This document shows positions 51,656-61,782 of a stretch of 64,000 nucleotides of DNA, one piece after another. A model generated the notes under the pieces. It was given only the letters and a program-made list of their open reading frames with translations, ran no database searches and had not been told where the DNA came from. Made by a program: the position numbers and the translations under genes. How positions within the stretch are numbered: the first letter of the stretch is position 1; the number at the start of each line of letters is the position of its first letter. The stretch comes from QHCA01 sp003244095 (GTDB lineage: Bacteria > Actinomycetota > Actinomycetes > Mycobacteriales > QHCA01), in NCBI GenBank assembly GCA_038329965.1, contig JBBQNN010000009.1, positions 1 through 64,000 on the forward strand, in the 5' to 3' direction.

Positions 51656-52012
51656 GTGAGGTCACATCGCCGCTGTTCTCGCATCGGCTGCGCCAACGCT
51701 GCCGTGGCGACGCTGACCTACGTCTATTCCGACTCGACCGCCGTGGTGGGCCCGCTGGCCACGTACGCCGAGCCACATTCCTACGACCTGTGCGAGACGC
51801 ATGCCCGCGGCCTCACCGCCCCGCGCGGCTGGGAGCTGGTGCGGCACGAGGGGGAGTTCGTGATCGCCAACCCCTCCGCCGGCGACCTCGAAGCGCTGGC
51901 CGATGCCGTGCGCGAGGCGGCGCGGCCCGGTGTGGGCGGCGAACGCGCCGACCCGCAGCTCGACGGAGTCGGCCGCCGCGGGCACCTGCGCGGGTTGCCC
52001 AGTGCGCATTGA
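51656..52012 (+). CDS. DUF3499 family protein
   Basis: 118-aa protein with N-terminal RCSRIGCANAAVATLTYVYS and HSYDLCETHARGLTAPRGWE. Two Cys pairs and a His suggest a zinc-binding fold; these segments define the actinobacterial DUF3499 family. It sits in its usual place between the metallopeptidase-family gene and manB. Function unknown. Confidence 0.88.
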   Translation: MRSHRRCSRIGCANAAVATLTYVYSDSTAVVGPLATYAEPHSYDLCETHARGLTAPRGWELVRHEGEFVIANPSAGDLEALADAVREAARPGVGGERADPQLDGVGRRGHLRGLPSAH

Positions 52013-52145
52013 GTGCCACTGTGCACCGGTATCACCCGGCGTGCCGGGACTCGCCCGGAGCTTAAGGAATGCCGGCGCTGGCCGAAGGTAGAGGTGTCCG
52101 TTCGATCAGGTGCGGATCCACGCCCGATCCAAGCCTGGAGTTGTC

Positions 52146-52364
52146 ATGCCTACGCCCACATCTCTTGTCAAGGTTCCCTCGCACGACCTCGCCACCTGCC
52201 TCTACTGCGGCGGCAACCGCGTCACCGTCCTTGTGATGACGCTGGCCGACGGCACGCCGGTCGAATTCGCCTCCTGCCACCACTGTGAGGGCAAGCGCTG
52301 GACGCAGGGCGACCAGGTCCTGCCGCTGACCTCGGTTCTCGACCGGAGCCGCAAGCAGCGTTGA
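52146..52364 (+). CDS. Small zinc-ribbon protein
   Basis: 72 aa with two CxxC pairs (ATCLYCGGNRV and ASCHHCEGKRW), a clear zinc ribbon. GGAG five bases before ATG. It lies just before manB. Could be a nucleic-acid or protein-binding accessory factor; no specific family recognised. Confidence 0.7.
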   Translation: MPTPTSLVKVPSHDLATCLYCGGNRVTVLVMTLADGTPVEFASCHHCEGKRWTQGDQVLPLTSVLDRSRKQR

Positions 52365-52396
52365 CCGCGCCCAGGAGTGGCCCTCGCGGACACAGG

Positions 52397-52402
52397 TAGG
52401 CT
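52397..52402 (+). promoter_or_regulatory. -10 box of leaderless manB gene
   Basis: TAGGCT ends six bases before the ATG at 52409. Confidence 0.6.
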
Positions 52403-52408
52403 CGCCGC

Positions 52409-53788
52409 ATGCGGGAGTTGGCAGGCATCGTCAAGGCCTACGACATCCGCGGTGAGGTGCCGGCCGAGCTGGACGAGGAGATCGCACACGCCCTCGGCGC
52501 GGCCTTCGTCAGGGTGCTCGACGCCCGCGCCCTCGTCACCGCGCACGACATGCGCGACTCCTCCGTCCCCCTGTCGCAGGCCTTCGCCGAGGGTGCCTGC
52601 GAGCAGGGCGCCGACGTCATCGAGACCGGTCTCGGGTCGACCGACATGCTCTACCTGGCCGCCGGCTCGCTCGACCTGCCCGGCGCGATGTTCACCGCCA
52701 GCCACAATCCGGCCAAGTACAACGGCATCAAACTGTGCCGTGCGGGTGCGGCACCGGTCGGCCAGGACACCGGGCTGGCCGAGATCCGGGCGCTGGCCGA
52801 GCTGGCCCTGTCCGACCAGGGCCTGCCGCCTTGGCCGGGCGCCCGCGGCACGGTCAGCCGGCGCGACGTACTGCCCGACTACGCCGCCTATCTGCGCGGG
52901 CTGGTCGATCTCTCGGCAATCCGGCGCCTGACCGTCGTGGTGGACGCCGGCAACGGGATGGCCGGGCACACCGTGCCGACCGTGTTCGACGGGCTGTCGA
53001 TCGACCTCGTGCCGTTGTACTTCGAGCTCGACGGGACCTTCACGAATCACGAGGCCAACCCGCTGGTGCCGGCGAACCTCCGCGACCTGCAGGCCGCCGT
53101 CGTCGAGCACCGGGCCGACCTCGGACTTGCCTTCGACGGCGACGCCGATCGCTGCTTCGTGGTAGACGAGCGTGGCCGGCCGGTGTCGCCGTCGACGGTC
53201 ACGGCCCTCGTCGCGGCCCGAGAGCTCCAGCGGGAGCCGGGCGCCACCATCATCTACAACCTCATCACGTCGCGCGCGGTCCCCGAGATCGTCCGGGAGC
53301 GGGGCGGCGTGCCGGTGCGCACGCGGGTGGGCCACTCCTTCATCAAGGCCGAGATGGCCCGCACCGGAGCGATCTTCGGCGGCGAGCACTCAGCGCACTA
53401 CTACTTCCGTGATTTCTGGCGGGCCGACACGGGCATGCTCGCCGCATTGCACGTCCTCGCCGCACTCGGCTCGCAGGTCGGGCCGTTGTCGGATCTGGTG
53501 TCGCAGTTCAGCCGCTATGCGGCCTCCGGGGAGATCAACTCGGCGGTCGAGGACCAGGCGGCCGCCCTCCGGGATGTCGAGGCCGCCTTCGCCGGTGCCG
53601 CCGTCGACTACGTCGACGGGCTGACCGCCGCGCTGCCCGACGGCAGCTGGTTCAACCTGCGGGCCTCCAACACCGAACCCCTGCTGCGCCTCAACGTCGA
53701 GGCGCCCGACGAAGCCCGGCTGGCCACCCTGCGCGACGACGTGCTCGCCCTGGTCCGCGCGCCGGCAACCGCTCAGAGCCACACCTGA
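52409..53788 (+). CDS. manB: Phosphomannomutase/phosphoglucomutase
   Basis: 459-aa alpha-D-phosphohexomutase converting mannose-6-P to mannose-1-P for ManC. IVKAYDIRGEVPAELDE is the start signature, the phosphoserine Ser98 lies in FTASHNPAKYNG, the metal loop in FDGDADRCFVVDE, the sugar loop in GGEHSAHYYFRD and the phosphate loop in RASNTEPLLRLNVE. It heads a manB-Trm112-SIS isomerase run. Confidence 0.95.
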   Translation: MRELAGIVKAYDIRGEVPAELDEEIAHALGAAFVRVLDARALVTAHDMRDSSVPLSQAFAEGACEQGADVIETGLGSTDMLYLAAGSLDLPGAMFTASHNPAKYNGIKLCRAGAAPVGQDTGLAEIRALAELALSDQGLPPWPGARGTVSRRDVLPDYAAYLRGLVDLSAIRRLTVVVDAGNGMAGHTVPTVFDGLSIDLVPLYFELDGTFTNHEANPLVPANLRDLQAAVVEHRADLGLAFDGDADRCFVVDERGRPVSPSTVTALVAARELQREPGATIIYNLITSRAVPEIVRERGGVPVRTRVGHSFIKAEMARTGAIFGGEHSAHYYFRDFWRADTGMLAALHVLAALGSQVGPLSDLVSQFSRYAASGEINSAVEDQAAALRDVEAAFAGAAVDYVDGLTAALPDGSWFNLRASNTEPLLRLNVEAPDEARLATLRDDVLALVRAPATAQSHT

Positions 53789-53826
53789 AGGAGTGCACAA
53801 CTCATAGCCACAATGAAGGAGTGCCC

Positions 53827-54012
53827 GTGAACCTCGACCCTGCACTGCTGGAGATCCTTGCCTGCCCGCAGTGCCACGCCGAGCTCCGCGTCGACGAGGC
53901 GGCCGCCGAGCTCGTGTGCACCAGTGACGCCTGCGGCCTGGCCTATCCCGTCCGGGACGACATTCCCGTACTGCTGATCGACGAGGCGCGGCGCCCGGCC
54001 GCGGGCGCGTGA
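53827..54012 (+). CDS. Trm112-family zinc-ribbon protein
   Basis: 61-aa protein: LLEILACPQCHAELRVDE and LVCTSDACGLAYPVRDDIPV form the two-strand zinc ribbon of Trm112/YcaR proteins. Here only three of the four Cys positions are obvious (CPQC and CTSDAC). GTG 53827 has GGAG five bases upstream; a GTG two codons earlier is less well placed. TGAAGGAGTGC occurs twice just before the gene. Its stop overlaps the next start. Confidence 0.8.
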   Translation: MNLDPALLEILACPQCHAELRVDEAAAELVCTSDACGLAYPVRDDIPVLLIDEARRPAAGA

Positions 54013-55187
54013 GCTCGCGACCGGACCCCAGCCGGCTCGACGACGTCGACGCCCTTACCCGCCGCGACCCGTCGGCGATGCTCCGCGTGGTCGCCGGCGC
54101 CGGCGCCCAGATGCGCGAGGCCGCCGTGGCGGCTGCCGATGCTGGTGTCAAGCGTCTGTCCGACGAGGGGCGGCCGCGCGCCGTGGTGGTGGCCGGGATC
54201 GGCGGCTCCGGCATCAGCGGCGATGTGCTCGCGGCCGTGGCCGGGCCCACCTGCCCCGTGCCCGTGGTGGTGCACCGGGGATACGACCTGCCGATGTGGG
54301 TCGGCGCCGCCGACGTCGTCATCGGCGTGTCCTGCTCGGGGACGACCGAGGAGACCCTGTCCGCCGTCGAGCAGGCCGCTCATCTCGGGTGCGCCGTGGT
54401 CGGCGTGGGGGCGGCGGACTCGCCGCTGGCCGACCTCGTCGGCCGGTCCCGTGGCATCCACGTGCCCGTCCCGGCCGGCCGAATGCCCCGGGCCAGCCTG
54501 TGGGCACTGTCGGTGCCTCTGCTGCTCGCCGGTGAGGCCCTCGACATCCTGACCCTCGGCGGGTCCGACATCGACGCGGCCGCCGATCGGCTCGACGAGA
54601 TCGCCGAGCGGTGCCGGCCGACGAGTGAGGCCTTCGTCAATCCCGCCAAGCAGCTGGCGATCGAGCTGGGCGGCTCGCTGCCGGTAGTGTGGGGCTCGTC
54701 GGACCTCGCCGGGGTGGCCGCCTACCGGCTGGCCTGCCAGCTCGCCGAGAACGCGAAGTACCCGGCCATCTCCGGCGTCCTGCCCGAGGCCAATCACAAC
54801 CAGGTCGTGATGTTCGACGGGCGGTACGGGAAGGGCGAGCCCCCCGGCGAGGCTGCCGGCTCGGACACCGCCGCGGACGCCGAAGGCGCTGCTTTTTTTC
54901 GCGACCAGCTCGACGACCCGGTGACCGAACGCCTCCGGCTGGTGATCCTGCGGGATTCCGTCGAGCACCCGCGGGTGGCCCGGCGACGGGAGGCGTCACG
55001 GGAGTTGGCCGAGGACCGCGGCATCGAGGTGAGCGAGCTGACCGCCGAGGGCGATGCCCCGCTGGAGCGCCTGGCCAGCCTGATCGGCCTGCCCGACTTC
55101 GCCTCCGTCTATCTCGCGCTGCTCGCCGGCATCGACCCGACGCCGATCGCGCCCATCGTCGAGCTCAAGACGCGAATCCTCACGTGA
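54009..55187 (+). CDS. SIS-domain phosphosugar isomerase (bifunctional PGI/PMI type)
   Basis: 392-aa protein with two SIS domains. VVVAGIGGSGISGDVLAAV and GVSCSGTTEETLSAVEQA bind sugar phosphate; PVVWGSSDLAGVAAYRLACQ and VLPEANHNQVVMFDG follow. This fits archaeal/actinobacterial bifunctional phosphoglucose/phosphomannose isomerases, supplying mannose-6-P to ManB. GTG start overlaps the Trm112 stop (GTGA). The stop lies in the first copy of a 38-bp tandem repeat. Confidence 0.85.
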   Translation: MSSRPDPSRLDDVDALTRRDPSAMLRVVAGAGAQMREAAVAAADAGVKRLSDEGRPRAVVVAGIGGSGISGDVLAAVAGPTCPVPVVVHRGYDLPMWVGAADVVIGVSCSGTTEETLSAVEQAAHLGCAVVGVGAADSPLADLVGRSRGIHVPVPAGRMPRASLWALSVPLLLAGEALDILTLGGSDIDAAADRLDEIAERCRPTSEAFVNPAKQLAIELGGSLPVVWGSSDLAGVAAYRLACQLAENAKYPAISGVLPEANHNQVVMFDGRYGKGEPPGEAAGSDTAADAEGAAFFRDQLDDPVTERLRLVILRDSVEHPRVARRREASRELAEDRGIEVSELTAEGDAPLERLASLIGLPDFASVYLALLAGIDPTPIAPIVELKTRILT

Positions 55188-55260
55188 GGCCCGCCGACGT
55201 ACTCTTCGCCGCGGAGGCGGCGTGAGGCCCGCCGACGTACTCTTCGCCGCGGAGGCGGCG
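55185..55260. repeat. Perfect 38-bp tandem duplication
   Basis: 55185-55222 and 55223-55260 are identical. Each unit starts with the TGA stop trinucleotide and ends in GGAGGCGGCG, so the ribosome site of the next gene is duplicated and a 13-codon ORF (VRPADVLFAAEAA) is created between the isomerase and transporter genes. Confidence 0.9.
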
Positions 55261-56216
55261 TGAGCGCGGAGGGCGACAGCACGACAGCGGTGCTCGCCGC
55301 ACTGGCCGCCAACCTGGGCATCGCGGTCAGCAAGTTCGTGGCGTTCGCGTTCACCGGGTCGTCGTCCTTGCTGGCCGAGGCGGTGCACTCGGTGGCCGAC
55401 TCGGGCAACCAGGGCCTGCTCCTGCTGGGCGGCCGCCGCTCGCGGCGCCACCGTACCCCCGAACACCCATTCGGCTACGGCCGCGAGCGCTACTTCTACG
55501 CCTTCACGGTGGCCCTGGTGCTGTTCAGCCTCGGGTCGCTGTTCGCGCTGTACGAGGCCTATCACAAGATCACCGAGCCGCATCCCGTCGATGCTCCGCA
55601 GTGGGCCTTCGGCGTGCTGATCGCCGCGATCGTGATGGAGTCGCTGTCGTTCCGTACCGCGGTCCGCACCGCCAACCGGACGCGAGCGGGCATGTCGTGG
55701 GTCGCTTATGTCCGGCGGGCCAAGGCGCCGGAGGTGGCCGTCGTGCTGCTGGAGGACGCCGCCGCGCTGGTCGGTCTGACGTTCGCCCTGATCGGCGTCA
55801 CGGTCGCTGTCCTCACCGGTGACGGGATCTGGGACGGCGTCGGGACGCTGGCGATCGGCCTGCTGCTCGGGGCGGTCGCCGTCGTGCTCGCGATCGAGAC
55901 CAAGAGCCTGCTGATCGGGGAGGGGGCCACCCCGGAGGCGGTCCGGCGGATCTCGGCAGCCCTGGTCGGCCCGGGCATCGAGCGGGTCATCCACCTGCGC
56001 ACGATGCATCTCGGGCCGGACGAGCTCCTGGTCGGGGCAAAGGTCGCGGTTTCGCGTGGTGCCTCGGCCGCCGACATCGCCACCGGGATCGACGCGGCCG
56101 AGTTGCGGGTCCGGGCCGCCGAACCAGTGGCCCGGGTCATCTACCTGGAACCCGACATCGACCGTGGCGGTTCCGCGGACTCGGCGGCTGGCGCTCCCGT
56201 AGGCCCGTCCGCATGA
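55260..56216 (+). CDS. Cation diffusion facilitator family transporter
   Basis: 318-aa metal/proton antiporter. It has about six membrane helices with FVAFAFTGSSSLLAEAVHSV and ADSGNQGLLLLGGRRSRR, where the His and Asp pairs form the transport site, then PEHPFGYGRERYFYAFTVAL. A cytoplasmic alpha-beta metal-binding tail ends the protein (IERVIHLRTMHLGPDELLVG). Probable zinc or other divalent metal efflux. GTG start directly after the duplicated GGAGG. Confidence 0.92.
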   Translation: MSAEGDSTTAVLAALAANLGIAVSKFVAFAFTGSSSLLAEAVHSVADSGNQGLLLLGGRRSRRHRTPEHPFGYGRERYFYAFTVALVLFSLGSLFALYEAYHKITEPHPVDAPQWAFGVLIAAIVMESLSFRTAVRTANRTRAGMSWVAYVRRAKAPEVAVVLLEDAAALVGLTFALIGVTVAVLTGDGIWDGVGTLAIGLLLGAVAVVLAIETKSLLIGEGATPEAVRRISAALVGPGIERVIHLRTMHLGPDELLVGAKVAVSRGASAADIATGIDAAELRVRAAEPVARVIYLEPDIDRGGSADSAAGAPVGPSA

Positions 56217-56307
56217 TCCAGGCCTGATCCGTCCCGCCGGGACCGGCCCGACGAGGCCTGGATCACCCGCGTGTCGTGAGGTGCGTTAGGCGCCGACTCA
56301 CCGAGTC

Positions 56308-56333
56308 AACCTTGACACGCTCGTGCTAAGGTT
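56308..56333. promoter_or_regulatory. 26-bp palindrome: probable MerR operator and -10
   Basis: AACCTT-GA-CACG-CT-CGTG-CT-AAGGTT is symmetric except for one dinucleotide pair. It contains TAAGGT (56327-56332), which ends six bases before the GTG of the MerR gene. Size and place fit an autoregulatory MerR-family operator. Confidence 0.65.
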
Positions 56334-56338
56334 TTCGG

Positions 56339-56742
56339 GTGATGGACGGGCTGACGATCCAGCAGGCGGCGCAGACGACGGGCTGGTCGCCGCGGATGCT
56401 GCGCTACGTCGAGGACGCCGGCCTGATCGAGCCGCTGCGGTCGGCCGCCGGCTACCGGCTCTACGGGCCGGCCGAGCTGCAACGGCTGCGGACCCTGCGG
56501 GCCCTGCTGGCGGAGTTCGACATCGGGCTGACCGACGTCGGCTTCGCCCAGCGGCTGCGCCGCGACCCCGCCCTGCGCACCGCCGTCGATCACTGGTTCG
56601 CCGCCGCCCCGCGCCGGCCTGAAAACGTCCCGGCCGCCGACTGGCTGCGCTGGGAGCAGGACAAGCACCAGAGACTGTTGAATGCGAATGCTCATCTCGC
56701 TCCGCTCGATGCTCACTCGACCAAGCCGATCAAGGAGACCGC

Positions 56743-56746
<4 letters not shown>
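56339..56746 (+). CDS. MerR-family transcriptional regulator
   Basis: 135 aa. Residues 4-75 are a MerR DNA-binding domain (LTIQQAAQTTGWSPRMLRYV; YRLYGPAELQRLRTLRALLA). The C-terminal ~60 aa are short, without the Cys ligands of metal-sensing MerR proteins. The last 20 residues are coded by a 24-bp interspersed repeat and look unnatural (AHLAPLDAHSTKP). GTG 56339 (leaderless) or ATG 56342. Stop overlaps the ATG of adenosylhomocysteinase, so it may control that gene. Confidence 0.82.
56696..56719. repeat. 24-bp interspersed repeat, copy B
   Basis: Same 24 bases as 24643-24666, here inside the 3' end of the MerR gene. Confidence 0.7.
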
Positions 56747-58221
<1,475 letters not shown>

Positions 58222-58228
58222 GTTCGAC

Positions 58229-59491
58229 ATTGCCGCTGAGTACGACATAGCCGATCCGTCGCTCGCCCCGTCCGGGCGGGCGCGGATCGACTGGGCCGAT
58301 CGATCCATGCCGGTGCTGCGGCAGATCCGCGAGCGGTTCGCGGCGAGCCGACCCTTCGAGGGGCTGCGGGTGACGGCCTGCCTGCATGTCACGACCGAGA
58401 CGGCCAATCTGGTACGGGCACTGCAGGCCGGCGGCGCCGAGGTCCGGCTGTGTGCGTCCAACCCCCTGTCCACCCAGGACGACGCCGCCGCTGCCCTGGT
58501 CGTCGACCACGGCGTCGCGGTCTTCGCCCGGGCCGGCGTCGACCGCGACACGTACTACGCGCACATCGACGCCGCACTGGACGGCGGCCCGGCCCTGATC
58601 CTCGACGACGGCTGCGACCTCACGACCCGGTTGCACGAGCGGCCGGAATTTCTTGCCGGGGTGCTCGGCGGTTGCGAGCAGACCACGACCGGCGTGATCC
58701 GGCTGCGCCAGATGGCCCGCGCCGGAGCCCTGGCCTTCCCGATGGTGGCGGTCAACGAGACCGGCACCAAGAGCATGTTCGACAGCGTCTACGGTACGGG
58801 TCAGTCCACAGTGGACGGCATTCTGCGGGCGACCAACATCCTGCTGGCCGGCCGTAAGGTCGTCGTGGCGGGGTACGGCTACTGCGGTCGGGGGGTCGCC
58901 CAGCGGCTGGCCGGCCTCGGTGCCGACGTCGTGGTCACCGAGGTCGACGCCACCAGGGCCCTCGATGCCACGATGCAGGGCTTCCGGGTGCTGCCGATGT
59001 CGACGGCGGCGGCCATCGGCGAGCTGTTCGTCACCGTCACCGGCAACCGCGACGTCCTGCGGCCCGAGCACTTCGCGGCGATGAAGGACGGCGCCATTTT
59101 GGCCAACTCCGGCCACTTCGACGTGGAGATCGACGTACCTGGACTGTTGGGTTTGACGGTCGAGTTGCAGCGCGGGGTGCGCCCGCACACCGACGCCTAC
59201 GTGATGGGCGACGGCCGGCAGCTGTTCCTGCTGGCCGAGGGCCGGGTGGTCAACCTGGCCGCCGCCGAGGGCCACCCGGCCGCCGTCATGGACATGTCCT
59301 TCGCCGACCAGGCCCTTGCGGCCGAGTGGCTGGTCGGGGCCGCGGCCGGCCTCGCGGCCGGCGTGCACGACGTGCCGGCCCGCATCGACACGGAGGTGGC
59401 CCACCTCAAACTGGCCTCGATGGACGTGCAGATCGACGCCCTGAGCCCTGAGCAGGAGGGCTACCTGCGCTCCTGGGAGCAGGGTTCGTAG
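58229..59491 (+). CDS. Second, archaeal-type adenosylhomocysteinase homologue
   Basis: About 420 aa, the short form lacking the ~40-aa insertion and the C-terminal Lys-Tyr tail. ACLHVTTETANLVRALQAGG, CASNPLSTQDDAAAALV, VAVNETGTKSMFDSVYGTGQ, VVVAGYGYCGRGVAQRLAGL and ANSGHFDVEI are intact. In methanogens such enzymes act on S-inosylhomocysteine. No ATG, GTG or TTG lies in frame before the conserved SGRARIDWADRSMPVL; ATT 58229 is used here as a tentative start. The first ATG (58308) would remove conserved residues. It begins 8 bases after ahcY. Confidence 0.8.
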   Translation: MAAEYDIADPSLAPSGRARIDWADRSMPVLRQIRERFAASRPFEGLRVTACLHVTTETANLVRALQAGGAEVRLCASNPLSTQDDAAAALVVDHGVAVFARAGVDRDTYYAHIDAALDGGPALILDDGCDLTTRLHERPEFLAGVLGGCEQTTTGVIRLRQMARAGALAFPMVAVNETGTKSMFDSVYGTGQSTVDGILRATNILLAGRKVVVAGYGYCGRGVAQRLAGLGADVVVTEVDATRALDATMQGFRVLPMSTAAAIGELFVTVTGNRDVLRPEHFAAMKDGAILANSGHFDVEIDVPGLLGLTVELQRGVRPHTDAYVMGDGRQLFLLAEGRVVNLAAAEGHPAAVMDMSFADQALAAEWLVGAAAGLAAGVHDVPARIDTEVAHLKLASMDVQIDALSPEQEGYLRSWEQGS

Positions 59492-59544
59492 CGGACTACA
59501 CAGAATCCTCGGACACTGCGTTCAACGGTCATGAGGGTGCATTC

Positions 59545-59727
59545 GTGAACAGCACGTTCGAGGGGTACGTGGCCGGGCGCGGGCAGGCCCTGTTGCGCTT
59601 CGGCTATGTGCTGACCGGCGACCCGCACCTGACCCTAAGGGTTGCCTTGCCTGACCCCGGCCTGCTGAGTCGCCCGGGGTCGGCGGGTGCTAGCCGGTGC
59701 GGCGACAATGGCTACGAGATGCGGTGA
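59545..59727 (+). pseudogene. Truncated SigE-family sigma factor
   Basis: GTG 59545 opens MNSTFEGYVAGRGQALLRFG followed by YVLTGDPHL, the start of SigE-type ECF sigma factors. After about 33 residues the similarity ends and a stop follows. Region 2 beyond its first helix and region 4 are absent. Confidence 0.65.
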
Positions 59728-59740
59728 CGCGGCCGGCCCG

Positions 59741-59746
59741 TACGCT
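59741..59746 (+). promoter_or_regulatory. -10 box of leaderless Nudix gene
   Basis: TACGCT ends six bases before the GTG at 59753. Confidence 0.55.
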
Positions 59747-59752
59747 CGCGGT

Positions 59753-60325
59753 GTGTCCTCTCCGAGCCGTCGCGCGCACCCGTCGGTCTGGAAGATCCAC
59801 GGCGAGCGGGTCGTCGATGACACTCGCCGCGCTCACCTGAGCCTCGCCACCGTCGAGCTGCCCGACGGCAAGGTGTTCGAGCAGTACCTCCTCCGTACGC
59901 CACCGTCAGCCACGGTCGTGGTCCTCGACGACCGCGACCGAGTGCTGCTGATCTGGCGGCACCGATTCATCATCGACAAGTGGGTATGGGAGCTGCCCGG
60001 CGGCTACGTCGACCCGGCCGAAGATCCCTCCGATGCGGCCGTGCGGGAGTTATTCGAGGAGACAGGCTGGCGGACCGGTTCGGTCGAGCACATCGGCTCG
60101 TTTCAGCCTTGGATCGGCATGGCCGATTCCGAAAACCATCTGTACCTGGCGCGCGGCGCGGAGTACGTCTCGGAGCCGAAGGACATCAACGAGGCCGCTG
60201 CGGTCGAATGGCTCGACCTGGACGAGGCCGTGCGCCGGATGGACGCGGGCGAGATCGCCGGCGCCGGCTCCATAATTGGTTTGTTGAAGGTGCAGGCGAT
60301 GCGTCGGCGCGAGCGCGGCGCCTAG
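59753..60325 (+). CDS. Nudix hydrolase (ADP-ribose pyrophosphatase-like)
   Basis: 190-aa Nudix enzyme. The box spans residues 84-106 (GYVDPAEDPSDAAVRELFEE then TGW) and matches GX5EX7REUXEEXGU. Upstream strands SATVVVLDDRDRVLLIWRHR and WVWELPGG are typical of ADP-ribose/NDP-sugar pyrophosphatases. Substrate not proven. GTG start fixed by the leaderless promoter. The stop abuts the convergent XRE regulator. Confidence 0.88.
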   Translation: MSSPSRRAHPSVWKIHGERVVDDTRRAHLSLATVELPDGKVFEQYLLRTPPSATVVVLDDRDRVLLIWRHRFIIDKWVWELPGGYVDPAEDPSDAAVRELFEETGWRTGSVEHIGSFQPWIGMADSENHLYLARGAEYVSEPKDINEAAAVEWLDLDEAVRRMDAGEIAGAGSIIGLLKVQAMRRRERGA

Positions 60326-60326
60326 C

Positions 60327-61667
60327 TTAGGTTTGCGCTGCCATGGCCCGGTGTTCGAACTCCGTGACGGCCGGCGCGGAGCCGTACGGGCGCAGTTGGC
60401 GGCGCAGTCCGTTGATGTAGCCCACCGCGCGGGCGGACCGCAACTCGACGGCCAGGTCCAGTACGTCCCCGCCGATGGTGCAGGCTTGCTCGACGTCGCC
60501 CTGGCCGGCGTGCGCCGCCGCCAACAGCGCGAGGTTGAACGCCTTGCCACGCACGTAGGACTCGTCCATGTCCAAAGATGCGCGCGCGAACCGTTCGGCT
60601 TGCCGCGGCCGGCCCAGCTCGTGGAAGCAGTGCCCGAACTTGGCCGACAGGTACGCCGGCCCGAAGTAGCCGAGGAACGCCGGGTCCGCGCGCCGGTCCG
60701 CGCGGTCGAGCGTGTGCTCTGCGCGGCCGAGCATGACCGTACACGCCCTTTCACTGCCGGCGGTGGCGTGCGCGTGCGCCTCCAGCAGGTACGCCTCCGC
60801 GACCAAAGCGGACACGCCCGCGCGAGTCGCGGTGCGGGCAGCCGCCCGCGCGAGGTCGACGCCTTGACCAGGCTGGCGCAGGTAGGTGCTCTGGTGACTC
60901 ATCGCGGCGAGGATTTCCGCGCCCAGCGGCCGGTCGCCGGCAGCCATCGCGAGGCGCAGTGCGTGCACCAAGTATTCCTGGGCGAGGCCGTGGTAGCCGA
61001 CGTCGTAGGTCATCCAGCCTGCCAGCTGTGTCATTTCCGCGGCCGCGGAGAACAGGTCGGCGCCAAGCCGGGCGTCGTATCGGCCGTCCCGGAGCAACGG
61101 GGTCACCTCATGGTGCAGGTACCGTACGACGCTGGCGCGGGCGTAGCCGCCGCCGAACTCGTTGTCGATGGCCCGCATGGCTGCCGTCATCTGCCGTACC
61201 GCAGCGATGTGTGGCGTGCCGATCGGCCGGCCCTGCGGGTGGTCGGGCCGTTCGGGGCTGCCGAGCAGCCACCGCAACGCTGGCGTTGCGTATGCCCGCC
61301 CGTCGAACGGGCTGGTCGACGGGCGGGCGTCGTCTGCTTCCCACAGTGTCGCCGCCGCGTCGACTCCCGCCGGGATCGACTCGGCGAACACCACCGATGC
61401 GCCGGGCCTCGCCGCGCCCGCGGCGAACCCGAGCTCGGCGTCGGTCATCCGGTAAACCGCCCGGAACAGCCGCCGGTACCGCCGACCCACCTGTCGTTTG
61501 CCGTTCTCCCACTTCGAGATCGACACCTTGAGACTGGCCGGTTCTTGGATCGGCTCGCCGAGGGCGTTCGCGACCGTCATCAACTCGTGGAGAAGCCGGC
61601 CCTGCGTCCAGCCGAGCGCGAGGCGGGCAGCCTGCAGCAACGTTACAGCCTCGCCGTCAGCCACCAC
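60327..61667 (-). CDS. XRE-family regulator with helical-repeat domain
   Basis: 446 aa. Residues about 8-75 are a Cro/XRE helix-turn-helix (ARLALGWTQGRLLHELMTV; SLKVSISKWENGKRQVGRRY). The rest is a TPR-like all-helical domain (LGYFGPAYLSAKFGHCFHEL) of the kind that senses small molecules or peptides in actinobacterial regulators. GTG 61667 has GGAGG eight bases upstream; longer readings lack a site. It faces a series of tiny ORFs, with tandem operator-like repeats between. Confidence 0.82.
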   Translation of the reverse strand: MVADGEAVTLLQAARLALGWTQGRLLHELMTVANALGEPIQEPASLKVSISKWENGKRQVGRRYRRLFRAVYRMTDAELGFAAGAARPGASVVFAESIPAGVDAAATLWEADDARPSTSPFDGRAYATPALRWLLGSPERPDHPQGRPIGTPHIAAVRQMTAAMRAIDNEFGGGYARASVVRYLHHEVTPLLRDGRYDARLGADLFSAAAEMTQLAGWMTYDVGYHGLAQEYLVHALRLAMAAGDRPLGAEILAAMSHQSTYLRQPGQGVDLARAAARTATRAGVSALVAEAYLLEAHAHATAGSERACTVMLGRAEHTLDRADRRADPAFLGYFGPAYLSAKFGHCFHELGRPRQAERFARASLDMDESYVRGKAFNLALLAAAHAGQGDVEQACTIGGDVLDLAVELRSARAVGYINGLRRQLRPYGSAPAVTEFEHRAMAAQT

Positions 61668-61739
61668 GCCGCTATCCTCCGCGTCGCGGCCAGCATGATC
61701 CACCCCGCGCGGAACTGGCTAGCGATGGTCCCATTTCGC

Positions 61740-61759
61740 GCTAACCGGAGCTAACCGAA
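61740..61759. promoter_or_regulatory. Tandem 10-bp operator-like repeats
   Basis: GCTAACCGGA and GCTAACCGAA lie head to tail in the divergent promoter region between the XRE gene and the small ORFs; a GGCTAGCG site is about 20 bases away. Likely binding sites of the XRE regulator. Confidence 0.45.
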
Positions 61760-61782
61760 GCCAGCTATTCGCGAGGGTCCCG

